Part shown: in pieces, positions 12,105 to 24,900 of the stretch
Numbering within the stretch: the stretch's first letter is position 1
How the letters are laid out: the number at the start of each line of letters is the position of its first letter
Source: Tanytarsus gracilentus
Taxonomy: Eukaryota; Arthropoda; Insecta; Diptera; Chironomidae
Length of the DNA: 64,000 nt
Direction: 5' to 3'
Assembly (NCBI GenBank): GCA_038502055.1
Contig: JAXRKN010000045.1
Location: 8,979,501-9,043,500, forward strand
Made by a program: the position numbers and the translations under genes
Notes under the pieces: model-generated
Seen by the model: the letters and a program-made list of their open reading frames with translations, nothing else
What the model was told of the DNA's origin: nothing
Databases searched by the model: none

Positions 12105-12485
12105 AACTCCTGGGAAATTCCCAACACCTGGGAAATTCCCAACACCTGGGAAATTCCCAACACCTAGGAAATTCCCAACACCTGGGAAATTCCCAACTCC
12201 TGGGAAATTCCCAACTCCTGGGAAATTCCCAACACCTGGGAAATTCCCAACACCTGGGAAATTCTCAACTCCTGGGAAATTCCCAACACCTGGGAAATTC
12301 CCAACTCCTGGGAAATTCCCAACACCTGGGAAATTCCCAACACCTGGGAAATTCCCAACACCTGGGAAATTCCCAACTCCTGGGAAATTCCCAACACCTG
12401 GGAAATTCCCAACTCCTGGGAAATTCCCAACACCTGGGAAATTCCCAACTCCTGGGAAATTCCCAACTCCTGGGAAATTCCCAAC
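12105..12485. repeat. 18-bp minisatellite, about 21 copies
   Basis: The unit is CCTGGGAAATTCCCAACA/T, with a CACC/CTCC alternation between copies; I counted 21 copies of the core TGGGAAATTC including one TAGGAAATTC and one TTCTCAAC variant. The unit contains the inverted pair GGGAAATTCCC, so every copy is a small palindrome. The period is a multiple of three, which produces an apparent minus-strand frame repeating GISQEL/GISQVL; I do not regard that as a protein. Confidence 0.9.
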
Positions 12486-12486
12486 T

Positions 12487-13839
12487 TCTTGAATTTAATA
12501 ATTTGAATTTTGAGAACTGCTCACTCTAGTTAAAATAATATAAATACACAAAAATGAATTCAATCAAGATTTAGTTTTGTAAAATTATAATGAATCTGCA
12601 AAACGCAATTGAAAGATCGTCATCGTCTTATGCTGAAGAGAAAATATTTCTTTTCCTAGAAATTCTTTATGAAAAAGAATTGAATAATAGAGTTGCTCGG
12701 TAGCAGAAAAAGATTTGTGAATAAGAGGATTTATAGCATGCACATGATGACTATAGAGGGCTTAAAATTAATGCTTATGATATTTTGCAATGCTGGTTGA
12801 TATCATGATGTAACTCTCGGCATATCATGAAAGATAATTAAAATGAAATTACCTCATAAATTCAAATCGCAATTTTACAAAAGATTTACGAGTGAAATGC
12901 TACGTAGAGATGTTTCAATTCATGATGTGCTGGAAAGTTTCAATGAGAAATTTGTATTTGAATAAAATTTAAGAAAATATACTTAAAAATAATATTTTAA
13001 TAATGTGAAAAAATTAAACTAAAACCTCACAAAAAAATTTCTTTGGTTCCTATAATTATTTTAAATATTTTTATTTTCTAGTAATTTATAGCAGTATCTT
13101 TTTGCATTGTTAAAAGATATTTAAACAAATAATTTCATGCGAGCAGACGAAAATTAAAGCATCCCTCAAAAAACCCCAACCACTCAAGAATCCATCAGCG
13201 AGAAAGAAAATTTCTTCCATCATAAAAATTGTGTCGAAATGTTTCCTTTTTCACTCCGCAGACTGAATGAAAGATTATTTTTATGTACTCAAGTACACAC
13301 TTTATGGCGAAGGTACTCTGTGACATTAAAGTGCTTTTTTATGGCGCAGTTGGCAATCAAACGACATCGTTTGCGGTCGGTTACACCGAATGGCTGACGA
13401 ATGTGATAATGAGAACGGCTCTCTTTGCGTATGTCTGAAACAACAAGTTAATAATGATAAAATTAAGATGCAATTAACTGTTTTGGGGTTTTGATTTATG
13501 TGCACTAACTCATTTAATTAGTGGTCATGAAATTTCGGGTTGAGAAAGATTTTTTTGCCTTTATTTCTTCAAAATTTAGATAAGAAAATTTCTGAATCGA
13601 CCGCAAGCCGATTAATAGGGCAATCAATGAACGTAATCAGGGTGAAGGCGATAAATTTCAAAGTCATGAGATATAAATTCACGCCAATGTCGATCACCAT
13701 AACCTGTCTATATTGTCTGCTTTTATTTTATAACCGAAACGGCTCAGTTAACAAGTCATTAATGTTGCCGAGATAAAAAACTCGCACACATAGCGTGGGA
13801 GGTAAATCGATTTTGAATTAAAAAATGTTTCAAAACCCA
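12487..13839. other. Intergenic; nothing recognised
   Basis: AT-rich with no open frame showing family features. A 79-codon frame at 13540-13776 has no recognisable domain, signal or start context. Confidence 0.4.
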
Positions 13840-13889
13840 CACGTGGGTGTTGCCGCGTAACCCACTGTAACAGATCGGTATTGAAAGTC

Positions 13890-13962
13890 ATTTTGGGGAA
13901 GCCTTTTAGGTGAAGCCTTGGGGAAGCCTTTTAGGTGAAGCCTTATAGGGGAAGCCTTACCT
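13890..13962. repeat. Short tandem repeat, GGGGAAGCCTTTTAGGTGAA type
   Basis: Two and a half copies of a unit alternating GGGGAAGCCTT and TTAGGTGAAGCCTT. It lies just inside the left part of the Helentron-like candidate. Confidence 0.7.
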
Positions 13963-14072
13963 TACGATGTTGACTCTTCCGTGGTTGAAATATAAATGAG
14001 CTTGAGAGAGAAAATTTTTGCCTTATATATGAAAAATTGTGGAAGGCTTAGAGAAATCATTTTAGAGAAGTT

Positions 14073-14460
14073 ATTTTCCATTATGTTCCATTTTCCATCA
14101 TGTTCCATTTTCCATCATGTTCCATTTTCCATCATGTTCCATTTTCCATCATGTTCCATTTTCCATTATGTTCCATTTTCCATCATGTTCCATTTTCCAT
14201 CATGTTCCATTTTCCATCATGTTCCATTTTCCACCATTTTCCACCATGTTCCATTTTCCACTATGTTTCATTTTCCAATGTGTTCTATTTTATACTGTGT
14301 TCTATTTTATACTGTGTTCCATTTTCCACTGTGTTCCATTTTCCACTGTGTTCCATTTTCCACTGTGTTCCATTTTCCACTGTGTTCCATTTTCCACTGT
14401 GTTCCATTTTCCAGTGTTCCATTTTCCACTATGTTCCACTTTCCACAGTGTTCCATTTTC
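14073..14460. repeat. 17-bp minisatellite, about 23 copies
   Basis: The unit is TTCCATTTTCCATCATG. The left half carries mainly CATCATG versions and the right half mainly CACTGTG versions, with a degenerate junction near 14230-14310 (ATTTTATACTGTG). Because 17 is not a multiple of three and the unit lacks stop codons, all three forward frames stay open, giving overlapping frames rich in MFHFPSCSIFH-type peptide. These are artefacts of the repeat. Confidence 0.9.
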
Positions 14461-14683
14461 AGATCCATGCCAATCGATTCCTGATCAAATTCCGAGTTCA
14501 ACGATACCCATGAAGCCATATAAGAGAAAATTTGTATGAAAAATGAACATTAGGGCCGTCCATGGCACGACCTGTGGTCATGACTCGAAAAATTCCTAAA
14601 ATGGGCTAATATAGACCCTTAGAGCTACCATCTGGCGAAAACCCGAAGTCTCTAGCTGGTCCAGGGGCCGAGATCTCGAAGGA

Positions 14684-14704
14684 ACGGACGGACGGACGGA
14701 CGGA
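14684..14704. repeat. (ACGG)n microsatellite
   Basis: Five perfect ACGG units. It sits in the conserved-looking 3' block of the Helentron-like candidate, about 16 bases before its terminal hairpin. Confidence 0.85.
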
Positions 14705-14755
14705 ATCACGAGCATATAAGCGTTACCACACTTTGTGTGGGTTACGCTAAAAAGG

Positions 14756-17700
14756 GGAGAAAGAGTCGAAAGTTGTGCAAGAAGGTCAATTGGAAATAAA
14801 TTTACTTTCACTCTTCATGGAATTTAGAAGGTACAGATTAAATGGGTTATTTGTTCAAGGGGTGGACACTTTTTTAAATCCACTGAATTGAATTTTTTGA
14901 TAAAATAAATTTTTGAACTTTTTCAAATTTTGTTAATTTTTGAAATTTTTTTAATTTTCAAACTCTGAAATGAAATTTTACAAAATTCTGAAAATTTCAA
15001 GATTTTTTCACAAAAACATCAATTTAAGGAGCTTGAGAAAGTTTTAATGACGCTGATCGCAGAATTCCATTGATAAGCACTTCCGAGCAAACTTAAAAGA
15101 CGAGACCTCTCTTAAAATCGACGAGAGTGTCTTATCGTCCTTCAAATGGATAAAATTATTTGCTAAAATCCTTTCGGAAATTTTTCTCTTCTCTTTTGAC
15201 TCATCGACTCCACTCGAATGAGGATGTCAAGTGAAATAAGTGCTTCCATTCTTTCTCGAGTGCTGTTGACAAATTGAAATTTTAGTATCTTTAAATCGCT
15301 AAAACTCTGTTCGGTTGTCAGTGGCGATAAATTCCTCGCTCTTTTGATTTTCTGCGGAAGTTTTATTTCATCCAGAGAAGTTTATTTAATTTTTATGGTG
15401 AAATCTATTAAGAAATCTTTTTAAAAAGCTTAAAATTGAATCCCCTTGAAAGTAAAGCTTTGAAAATAAATTTCTTATATATCGATGTCATATAAAAAAT
15501 TTATAGCTTCCAAAAAATTTCGAATCTTTTTTTATTAAATTTTTTATTATGATGTCAATCCAACCCTATTTTTAAGTCACAGGTCATACTTATTGACATA
15601 TAAACGCAAATTAAAGAACAGCGAACAAAATTTTTTCAAAAAGGATAATTTATGTCCCTTACAACAAAGCAATAAAGGTCATTTGATGGACATGTCGAAA
15701 GGGTTTAAAGTCAATGCTCGCATAAAGTTCGTTTAAGAAAAAAGAAGTTTAAACGTCCATCATAATTTTTTGTGCACTGTGCTGCAGGATATTCTCCAAT
15801 AAAGAAGAATTTTAAGCATTAAAAATTCACGATAAAAAATATTGAGAAAAGTTTTTTCATTCTTGATTGTACGAAGTTCCCTTTCGGCATTGATTCAATG
15901 ACCGTCCGACATTCTCTTTTTTTACTCATTGCCCGAAAAAGAGAAAAAGTATCTGAAAGGAAAATTGCATTGAACAAGGAGAGACGCAAAAAAAAGATTG
16001 TCGATGAAAACGAAATGCAAACAAACCAAAATGCGAACCCTCGTCAGGGTGGAGCAAAAATTTTGTTCATACATGGAGGTTTTGTCATGTTTGTGTTCCT
16101 TTTGCAAAATGTTTACACAACCTTTAAACTTTAACCGCAGTTTGACAAATAAAAAATAAATAAATTTTTAGGAAATTAAAAAAATTTCAGGGTTGGGACA
16201 CTAAGAATTAATTTGATTTTTATTAAAATTAAATCCAAGAGATGGGAAATAAATTTTTAGAGTTCTCTTGATAAAATCTCAAAGCTTTGAGTGAAAATTT
16301 ATTTTCACAATTTGTTATCACTAATTTATTATTGCGTCGTTTTTGAGTCGACATAATTAAATTAATATCAGTAAAATTAAGCAATACGTTTGAACTCTTT
16401 CAAAAAACTTTTACATCGTTATCAAATAAAATACGAAGCAAAACTACATTTATTTAAAAAATTTAATGACTTTCGAGATAGGCAGTTGGAAATAAATTAG
16501 GTTAGAGATGAGGCATAGAAAGAGTTGACTAGTGGTGTGAGCAATTATCTTAAAAAGGTAAATAAATTCTATGGCAACTGTGCGAATATAAATTATTTCC
16601 GTTCTGCTCATTAATTTTAGGATTAAAAGGAGTTTAAGGGAACAATTAAAAATTTACTTTCGAGTGTTGTTGGCAAGTCATGTTTGGATAAAATTGTGTA
16701 AATTTTACAGCAAAACAAGTTCTAGGAAATTTAATATTTTCAACAATTTAAAAATGAACATAAAAAATTTAATCAAAATATTTCCATGGCTTTTCTAAAG
16801 TTGAAAATGTATTTTTTAAAAATAACTTTCTTGATGGAAACATAAAGGAAGTATTTTCACTTCATAATATTCTCAGTTTCTTAAATCATGTGCCATTAAA
16901 ATAATATTTTCTTCTCTTTTTGTTGATTGCACAAATAAATTTTCAACATGCCATTCGCAAATAACCAGAACTAATTTTTTTGTTCATGCCTTTTTCTTTT
17001 ATTGAATTTAATGCGATATGTTTGTGGGGGTGCTCTGTGGTGATCGCATGAAAATGAAATGTTGAAAATATTTTTTCATGAACGTGTTGCTTCACCATAA
17101 TAAACAATAATTGAATGCATGATTGCCATGTGCCTTTGACTGTCGTGTGCGTGTGTGTGTTTGCGGTTATACAAACGCATAATTGATTATTTGCATGATT
17201 TTATTCAATATACGCCAGTGCCTCTCTTAATTACTGTTACTCTTCCCCATCCACCTGCCCAATAAATATCGTGCATGAACTCATGTTGCTGTTATTATTG
17301 TAATTTTGATCGTTTGATGGAGTGAGAATTATTTGTTAACTATCGATTTCATATCATGCTACTGACACTTTATGCTACTCATAAATTTATGAGCTAGAGA
17401 GAATTAGGACACGAGAGCTTTTGTTTAAAAACTGAAAATTAAATTTAAAAATTTAAAATACGTTACAAATTTAAAGGGAAAAAATGTTTAACAAAACTAC
17501 TCGTGTCAGACAAGTTTACAAGATTATTTCAATCATTGCATCAAAATAACTCACAAAAAGTGATTTTCTTAAATTTTAACGTTTTATAAATAATTAAAAT
17601 TTTAAAAAACGTTAAAATTGAAAAAGTCAAATGGACAGACACAAACATAAACATCATAAATTCTTAAAAATTATTTATTGCTACGCCTCTCACTCTCACT

Positions 17701-18540
17701 CGACTCTGCTGATGGACGAGCATGCAATAATTTCACACTAACTTAAAATGTATTGCTTTCTCCACTCATGGTTAGTTGTTACAAATTTATGATGGCAGGA
17801 TGTGAAGTACTAATTGAAAATTTTCATGATACCACTTTTGCAGTTGTTCTACATTGCGTTGGTGAGTGTCTGTTAAAAGTCAAGAACATTTCATGCAGGA
17901 AAAATTTCCAGAAAATTGCCCACTAAATCAGTTTATGATTGTTATCATGGGGCGTTGGGAAAAATTTGTAGTTTATTTTCACATACAACAATCTGAAACT
18001 TTTTACTGAACTAAAAGCGGATTCCTCAAGAGGGTTTTACATGTAGTTATAAGCACGGCTTCAAACTCATAAAAACCACATAATTTCAGTTGAAACTTAA
18101 TTTTGCATAAACCACTCATCTGTAAATATTTAAAGAAATTTTAAAGAATTTTAATTTTTTTTATTTTGACTTTACAAAATTTTTGCAAACTATTTGATTT
18201 CTTAAATTGTTTTTTGTTTAAAAAATTTCAAATTATTTTCTAACGCTTCGTTAAATTTTGCAACTTTTAAATTATTTTTGCATCCGTAATTTTTACCCAT
18301 GAACAATCGCCCTAACGATTTTAATTACCTTTTCTGTAATTTTCGACTGCACTTTAGGAAATTTTCCGAATGAATAATTTACACCCCAAACAATCTTGAG
18401 AATTTCAAGCATCCCACTCAACACAACCATGACAACGATAACAAGCAGATCGTTAAAAAGTGAATTTTATTCGACACAAAAGTATTCGAAATTTTCACTC
18501 GTACTGAAATGGCTTTTGTACATGTCATAAATTATATAGC
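14756..18540. other. Intergenic; nothing recognised
   Basis: AT-rich sequence without a supportable gene. Open frames around 15.9-16.1 kb are short and low-complexity. A short GTGTGTGTGTTTG run lies near 17150. Confidence 0.4.
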
Positions 18541-18913
18541 TAGAGTTTCTCACGGGTACCGTGGTTACCGTTGCCGTATTTTTCCGGGAAATTTTTTGAT
18601 AAAAAAAAATTTTTTTTTTTAATTTTTTTTTTTCCTGTGTTTTATGTTTTTTTTGTTGGGTGTTTTATTATTTTTTTATTTTTTATTAAAATTTTTTTTG
18701 GGGTATATTTAATGATTAGCCTTCTGTTTTTCTTAGCTTTCTTCTTCTTTTTTTTCTATGATATTCTTTTCTGTTTAAAAACTTTTTTTTCTGTTACTAA
18801 AAATGCTCTATATAATTATTATAAAAAATAAAAATATGTATATAAAAAATTTTTACCCGGGTACGAAAAATTTTAGGACAAAATCTCATTACCCGGGCAT
18901 TTGAGAAACTCTA
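18541..18913. mobile_element. Mariner-type MITE candidate with poly-T interior
   Basis: TAGAGTTTCTCA at 18541-18552 is perfectly inverted at 18902-18913. This fits a TA target duplication plus a 10-bp GAGTTTCTCA inverted repeat. Inner segments also mirror each other (CGGGTACC on the left, ACCCGGGTACG and ACCCGGGCAT on the right). The centre (about 18595-18830) is almost pure T on the plus strand; the 86-codon Phe-rich frame there is low-complexity, not a gene. Length 373 bp with no transposase. Tc1/mariner affiliation rests only on the TA. Confidence 0.6.
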
Positions 18914-21900
18914 TATAAGCGCATAAATCGAAAATAGAAAGAGAGCGAGAAAAATATGAAGAAAAAAGCTATTCAACTTCCGTACTTTCTTTACACTTTT
19001 TTCTCCCTTTTGACACAAACCGTTTTACTCATATTTTGGATTATGGTTTGAGGAGCAAAATAAACTTTTTCATTTTGACTCTGACTATTTGCTGAAGCGT
19101 GCAATTTCTCGATGTTTAGATGGTGGAAGTTTTTTGCTTCTAAAGAAAAGCTCTTCGCAGTTTTTCCTTTGATCTCAACCCACATACATGTGGAACTTCT
19201 CTATAAGGCAATGATAAAAAATGGCAATTTGTCAACTCAATGTAATTGAGTTTCTTTCACAAAAAAAAGTTGTAAGCTTTTAAGTAATGCAATTTTCAGA
19301 GACACACAAAAGATTTTCTTCTATCCGAGTTTTCTTTGCCATATTTTTTATTTGCTTAAACTATCTCAAGCTGTCTTTTTACTCCCCAGAATTCGATTCG
19401 AGAATAATTTTTATTTCCACAAAAGCATTTGGTAACCTTTCAATTTCATTCAATTATGGATGTCAGCTATAAAAAGTTTATCGTTCTTGTGGAGATTTTG
19501 GGATGGTTTTAAAAATTTCATTTAAATAATTTTGAATTTTTTGTGTCATAAGAAAAAAATTGTCAAAATTACTGCAGTGTTGAAAAAACTGCAATAATCT
19601 CAAGATGTTCATTAAAAATGACAGCAAAAAAAAAATTCGCCTCAATTTAAAAAGTCACTCTGGTTTTCTAAATCGTTTAAGTATCTGCAAGACAATTTGC
19701 TAAAATTTCCATAAAATATTCAAAATTGCCGCAAGGGTCAATAATCCTTTCTTTATCTTATTTCTTCTTGCTGAATTTTTTGTGATATTCTTTGAAAATA
19801 AATGTTAGAAGTTCAACTTACTTCCCATTTGGTTTTGAGATTTTTTCACGATTTCAATTCAAATCGATTGGAAAAATTTCTCAATTTTCGTTTTAGGGAG
19901 ACTCCAGTAAGATGTTTGGATTTAAAGGGGTTCATTGGATTATTCACGCAGATTATTACTTTCGCTATTCTCATATGTGAAAGGGGTGAAAAAATTATTC
20001 AGATTTGAATTTTCTGCTGTGTCTCTTAAGGGAAGAATTTTGAAGTTATTTTTGGGCTGGATTTAAAATTTAAATTTTCCTCCGACAGAAAGCAATGTTT
20101 AGAAATTGAGGTGAAAATTCTGTCAATCTTCTTCTTAACTGACGACCTGTTTGACATTTTGGCATAGATCTGTCTTGTTATCCCTAAAAATCGACATCGA
20201 AAATGCTAACACATTAAAATGAAATTCACCCTAACTCGACCTTGAAGATGAAATTTTTCATTTCGATTTTATTGCGAAAATTGATTTTATCGGATATTTA
20301 CACACTATCATAACCCCTTTTGAGAGCAAAATTGCTTTCAATCTTGAAAAATTTATATTTTTTATTGAATGAGAAAATTTTTTTATGTCAGCTTGAAGGA
20401 AAATAAGAAAGACTGGTGAGGGTCGAGCAACAATTTATTGGAATTAAATTCTGGGTTTCAAGATGTATTAAAATTATTAATAATAAGTAAAAGTTCTTTT
20501 GGCAATAATTTTTACAGCATGTGCAGTCATTTCATGAGATTAGCGAAAAAATTAATTTTATCTAAATTTAAACTTGAATTATTGAATAATTTACTTAAAC
20601 TCACATAAAATCCAAATATGTTTAATTTCTCTCAACTTTAAATCACTTTTAATTACTGCCATCAACAAGAAGCTCATCCATTAATGAAATTAAAACCGCC
20701 CGACTCGAAATCAACTTGTTTCTTCTTTAATTTGTCAACAATCTCTGCCACTGCAAATATTTGCTTTTCTCATGTTGAAGTCTCTTCAATCCGACACATC
20801 GCACATCTGCAAAAAGTTTCACACATGTCACTAAGCACTATTGCTGTTTCTTCTTCTTCGTTTATTCATTTTTATGCTTGTTCGTCGACTTTTGTTGTGC
20901 AACTTTTAATTCGCATAAATCCGATTTTTTTAAACTGCAAAAGTGCTGTAAAAGTTTGTCAAAAATGCAAAGTGGATATTCCTACCTCGTTGTCGCAAGT
21001 TTTCATTATTCAAGGGAGAAGTAAGAAAAACATTTTTATAAAATTTTCTGCTATCATTGTAATCGCGGTTTGTTGCGCACTTTCAGCTCGAGGATATTTT
21101 AAGAACAGATTCACAAAAGTTTTTGCAATGAAATAAAACTGAAATATGAGAATTCAGATCATCCTTGAGAGTTTTTTTTTATTTTAAATATCTTTAAAAA
21201 AATTCATATAAAATATTTAAATGTTCAATCCCTAAGGGAAGTTTTGGCTTTGTTTGTGGATTATGGAATATAAGAAATAAATTTCTATTTGTGCTTTAAA
21301 GCCTTCTCAAAATAAATTGCGTTTAAGATAAGGCTTCTTAAAATTCATAAAGCTGACTTTTAATCTCTTGAGGGAAGACGAATTTAAAAAGATATGCGGA
21401 ACATTAAAAATAACAGCATGAATTTAAAATTCTGAAGGGTTGTAAAGAATTTTTTTCGAGTAAAATTTATGAGCGTTCATCAAAAATTTGTTTGTAAAAA
21501 AATTTAGCACTGAAATCATTTTAAAATGCACTCACTGCAAAAATTCAATTACGCAACATTTTAAGTGTAGCTTTGTCCAATAAAACCTTTATAACATACA
21601 ACCATTAAAACTAGCATAAAATACTTTGTTGCACAGTGGCGTGATGTGTAGGACTTGTTGCATGATACACGAAACATCACAAATTTACATAAAATGTTTC
21701 AGAGAAAATTAAATTTCCTTCAAAGAGCTTTCAAAAAATCTTGATAATGAATGTTTATGGAGCGAATTTCGAGCGCTTTGATAAATTGTGTTCTGCTCAA
21801 TTTGATTTTCTGCCAAACGCTGTAAAAATATGTTGGAAATGTTTGTGTTCATAAATATTTTTTTATTACCTAGAGGAAAACATGTTGAAAATGTCGGATT

Positions 21901-24900
21901 ACATAAAAAATACTCAAATTTAATTTGAAATTTTAAAAAACAAGAAAAATTCTTTATTTTTGACCTGAACTGGACTCGCTTCAAATAAGTTAATTTTAGA
22001 CTAAAATTTTTAATATCGATCAAAAAAATTCAAATTTTTTGTAACGGTTATTTAAATTTTTAAAACTTTTAAGTTCTCTTTTTTCTTCTCCCGACTTCAT
22101 CTTCCTTTTAAAGCCATCACACAGACAGACAAATTGCATCACATTGCCGATAGCATCTCTCGTCGCATTGACAATAAAAATAAAATGCATGCATCGTGCG
22201 GAAGCATAAAAGAACAGCAATGAAATGCATTAAAAGTACAAACAATTTTCTTTTTCTTTCTCGAGCAAACAAAACAAACAAAAAGTAAGTTTGCAAACAA
22301 ATATGACATACATGAGAGTCATGAGCAAGTTGTCTTGAAAAATGGAAGTAGCTGGAGAAAAAATAAAAGGGATGAGGTTGATGGACCAACAAGCTGAAGA
22401 AATCAAAATAAATCACATCTGGAATGTTGTAGTGAAAGAGAGAAAAAAAGCTTTGAAATGCCAACATTCATTTTTGCGATAAAAAGCATCTCGACATCGT
22501 CGTCGTCGGGGGAGTCGACGGTTGGAGTGTGAGTGGAAATAATCAGTCAAAATGTGTGTATGAAAAATTGCACAATAAATTTACGTCAACTTTATATTTT
22601 TTATTTCATGCACATTGCAATCTGCTCACAGTCACACCGAGGTGCTTTCTCTCTCCCTCGTTCGAGTTGAATAATTTTTTTCTCCCTGCACTTCTTAGTG
22701 CTCTCCGCTGTTGCTGTGACGGCTTGCAAGTGCAAATAAATGTTTGTTGTGCAAACAAAATCATTCATTTTTTTTGCGAGTTCGCGCTTCGCTTTGCACA
22801 CCATAAAAATTTCCAATACATTGATTGCTTTTTCAAAAACCATCCTTCATTTCTTTTTCTTATCGCAAACGAGAACTGTTGATGATTTTTCAAGCGAGGA
22901 GTGGAAATTTAGAGTTTGGATTTAAAAAATTTGATTTACATAAAAATATTTTGAGTCATCAGTAATGCAAAATTAAATTACTTATCTTTCCATTTCAATT
23001 TCATGAAACCTCATCAAAAGCTCATACAATTGCGCCTTAATCCACACACGTGTGCATACTCATGTCCTTTTATATATTGAATACGTACATTTTACCACCG
23101 CCAACACTCTCACCATCGCAATCCGAATCCACTCAGTTTTCGACTCTATCGAAATGCATATTGATTCTCAATTCAAAAACGGAAGTTTGAAAAAAAATTG
23201 CACATTGACGATTTTCAATTCATGCAAAACACATTATACAGCTCTCACCCTCCAATGCCGCCTCGACGCTTTTGCTGTATGATTGCAATTTATCAACGAA
23301 CGAAGTTGCGCCATTTAAAAAATCAATTTGAATATTTTTTTCCTCCTTTTCCCTCGATCGCGTCGCATTTTTGCAATTCTCATGCTGGTTGCTCGTTTGA
23401 GGGAAAATCGCATTTGAATTGTGACATTTTTTCTCTTCATTCAGTTAGCGCTGGTAAGGGAATTCTGCAACAGAATATTGTGTGTGATTGAATTGAAGTG
23501 GTATTGGAGAGATTGTTGATGAATGAGGTAAGTTGAGAAGGACTTTGTGGTGACCGCATTGATTTATAGAGTTGATGAGTTTTATATTGATGCAATTCAG
23601 AACTAAACAACAGTTTGCAATGAACTTCTGACATTTCATGCATATTTGAAAATATCGAGGACTTCCAGAGCAGGAGGTAAAAATATTTTGTTCAAAAATT
23701 AATTTAGTAAATTTCAACAAGTTAAAATCGCTTCGCTCTTTTCCTGAAACCGCGTTAAGAAAACATTTCATGCACACATGAAGAATTTTCCTCTTCAATC
23801 ATCATCAGAACATAAATCCGATTTGCACTCTGCTGTGTAATTAAAGCTTTTATAGTCACAATTCTTCCATTAACCGAACGCCATTTTCTTCATAATACTC
23901 CGAATGTTGAAAAGATATTAAATAACTCAAAGGAAACTTGATGAAATATTTAATCCCTCATTACATGAGCACGGAAAAAGAATCAAGCGGATTATTCAAT
24001 TCAGCACTGGCAGTTTTAAAATGTGGACGCTTAATGGATTTATGAGCGAGATTCACAATAAAAAAGCGAGAGAAAATGAATTTTTAAGCGATAAATTGCG
24101 ATTTTATGTTAAAGCTTTTATATGAGTTCGCCTGTCATACATGCAGTGGATGACTTTTTAGCTACAGCGAGGGTTGTAAAAAATATTTTAAATAATGAAA
24201 TTTTTTATTGAAAATTAAAATCTCAGCAATGAAACTTTAAAAATTTTCATTTGACCTCTAAATAACTTTTTAAAGCTGAATTTTTATCTTAAAGCGACAA
24301 TTTTATCCCTCGAGACACAACATAGCTTCTTATACCATGGCAATTACGATAAACTGCATCCACAACTTCTGCCATGCTATCTTTGCACGCCACCATATGG
24401 GCATCATAAATTCCAATATCTTTAACTCTGCTGCACTATCGGAAAAGTTTCTGTACGTACTTGAAAGTTAAAGTTATGCTTGATATTTGAAATTACGCGG
24501 TGGGAATTCAAAGATAATCTAAAAGCAGTGAAAATCTCATGTGAGCGTAACTTAGTAATGAATTTGATTTTAATTACTTCAAAGTTTACTTGGGGTGCAG
24601 TAAAATATTAAAATTTTAATGAAAATCTTCAAAGCAAATTTAATTTTTTATTCAGATAATTAAAATTAGATGATGCAATAAAAAAACTCTTTAAAAAGTC
24701 CCTCAAGTGAATTCAATTCTGAATCATTTTCACTTTTTTTCAATCACCATCCAGACACTCCAAGTTCCATTGCAAAACATCAGAAGAGAAAAAAATAATT
24801 TTCTAAACACTCGACATCGTAAACTTTAATTATCCTCACGTTTCCTCATTATATTGCAAAGAGTGAGTGAATGAGAGGATCATAAAGTGGATTAGTACAA

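Larger units (their letters stand above)
13840..14750. mobile_element. Helentron/DINE-like non-autonomous element (candidate)
   Basis: GCGTAACCCAC at 13855-13865 is exactly inverted at 14737-14747. The right copy lies in an imperfect hairpin (14720-14747) that nearly ends the unit. Between them are a short 26-bp-type tandem repeat (13890-13962), a 17-bp minisatellite, a more GC-rich block and an (ACGG)n run. A 5' sub-terminal inverted repeat matching a 3' hairpin, a central minisatellite and an ACGG-type run near the 3' end are features described for Helentron/DINE-1-type elements. No Rep-helicase frame is present. The exact outer ends are uncertain. Confidence 0.5.

Noticed and set aside
12164..12484. 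Minus-strand frame of repeated GISQEL/GISQVL units
   Set aside because: It is entirely the 18-bp minisatellite; the frame stays open because the period is a multiple of three.
13996..14539. Three overlapping plus-strand frames of 137-162 codons rich in FHFPSCSIFH
   Set aside because: All three frames are open because the 17-bp repeat has no stop codon; no gene has this structure.
18571..18831. 86-codon Phe-rich frame
   Set aside because: A translation of poly-T inside the MITE candidate.
20684..21136. 150-codon frame
   Set aside because: No domain, no signal, no splice or codon evidence; composition resembles intergenic DNA. Transcript data could overturn this.
22020..23798. Many overlapping frames up to 117 codons
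   Set aside because: Frames overlap on both strands and reflect locally higher GC; no family match or consistent start.
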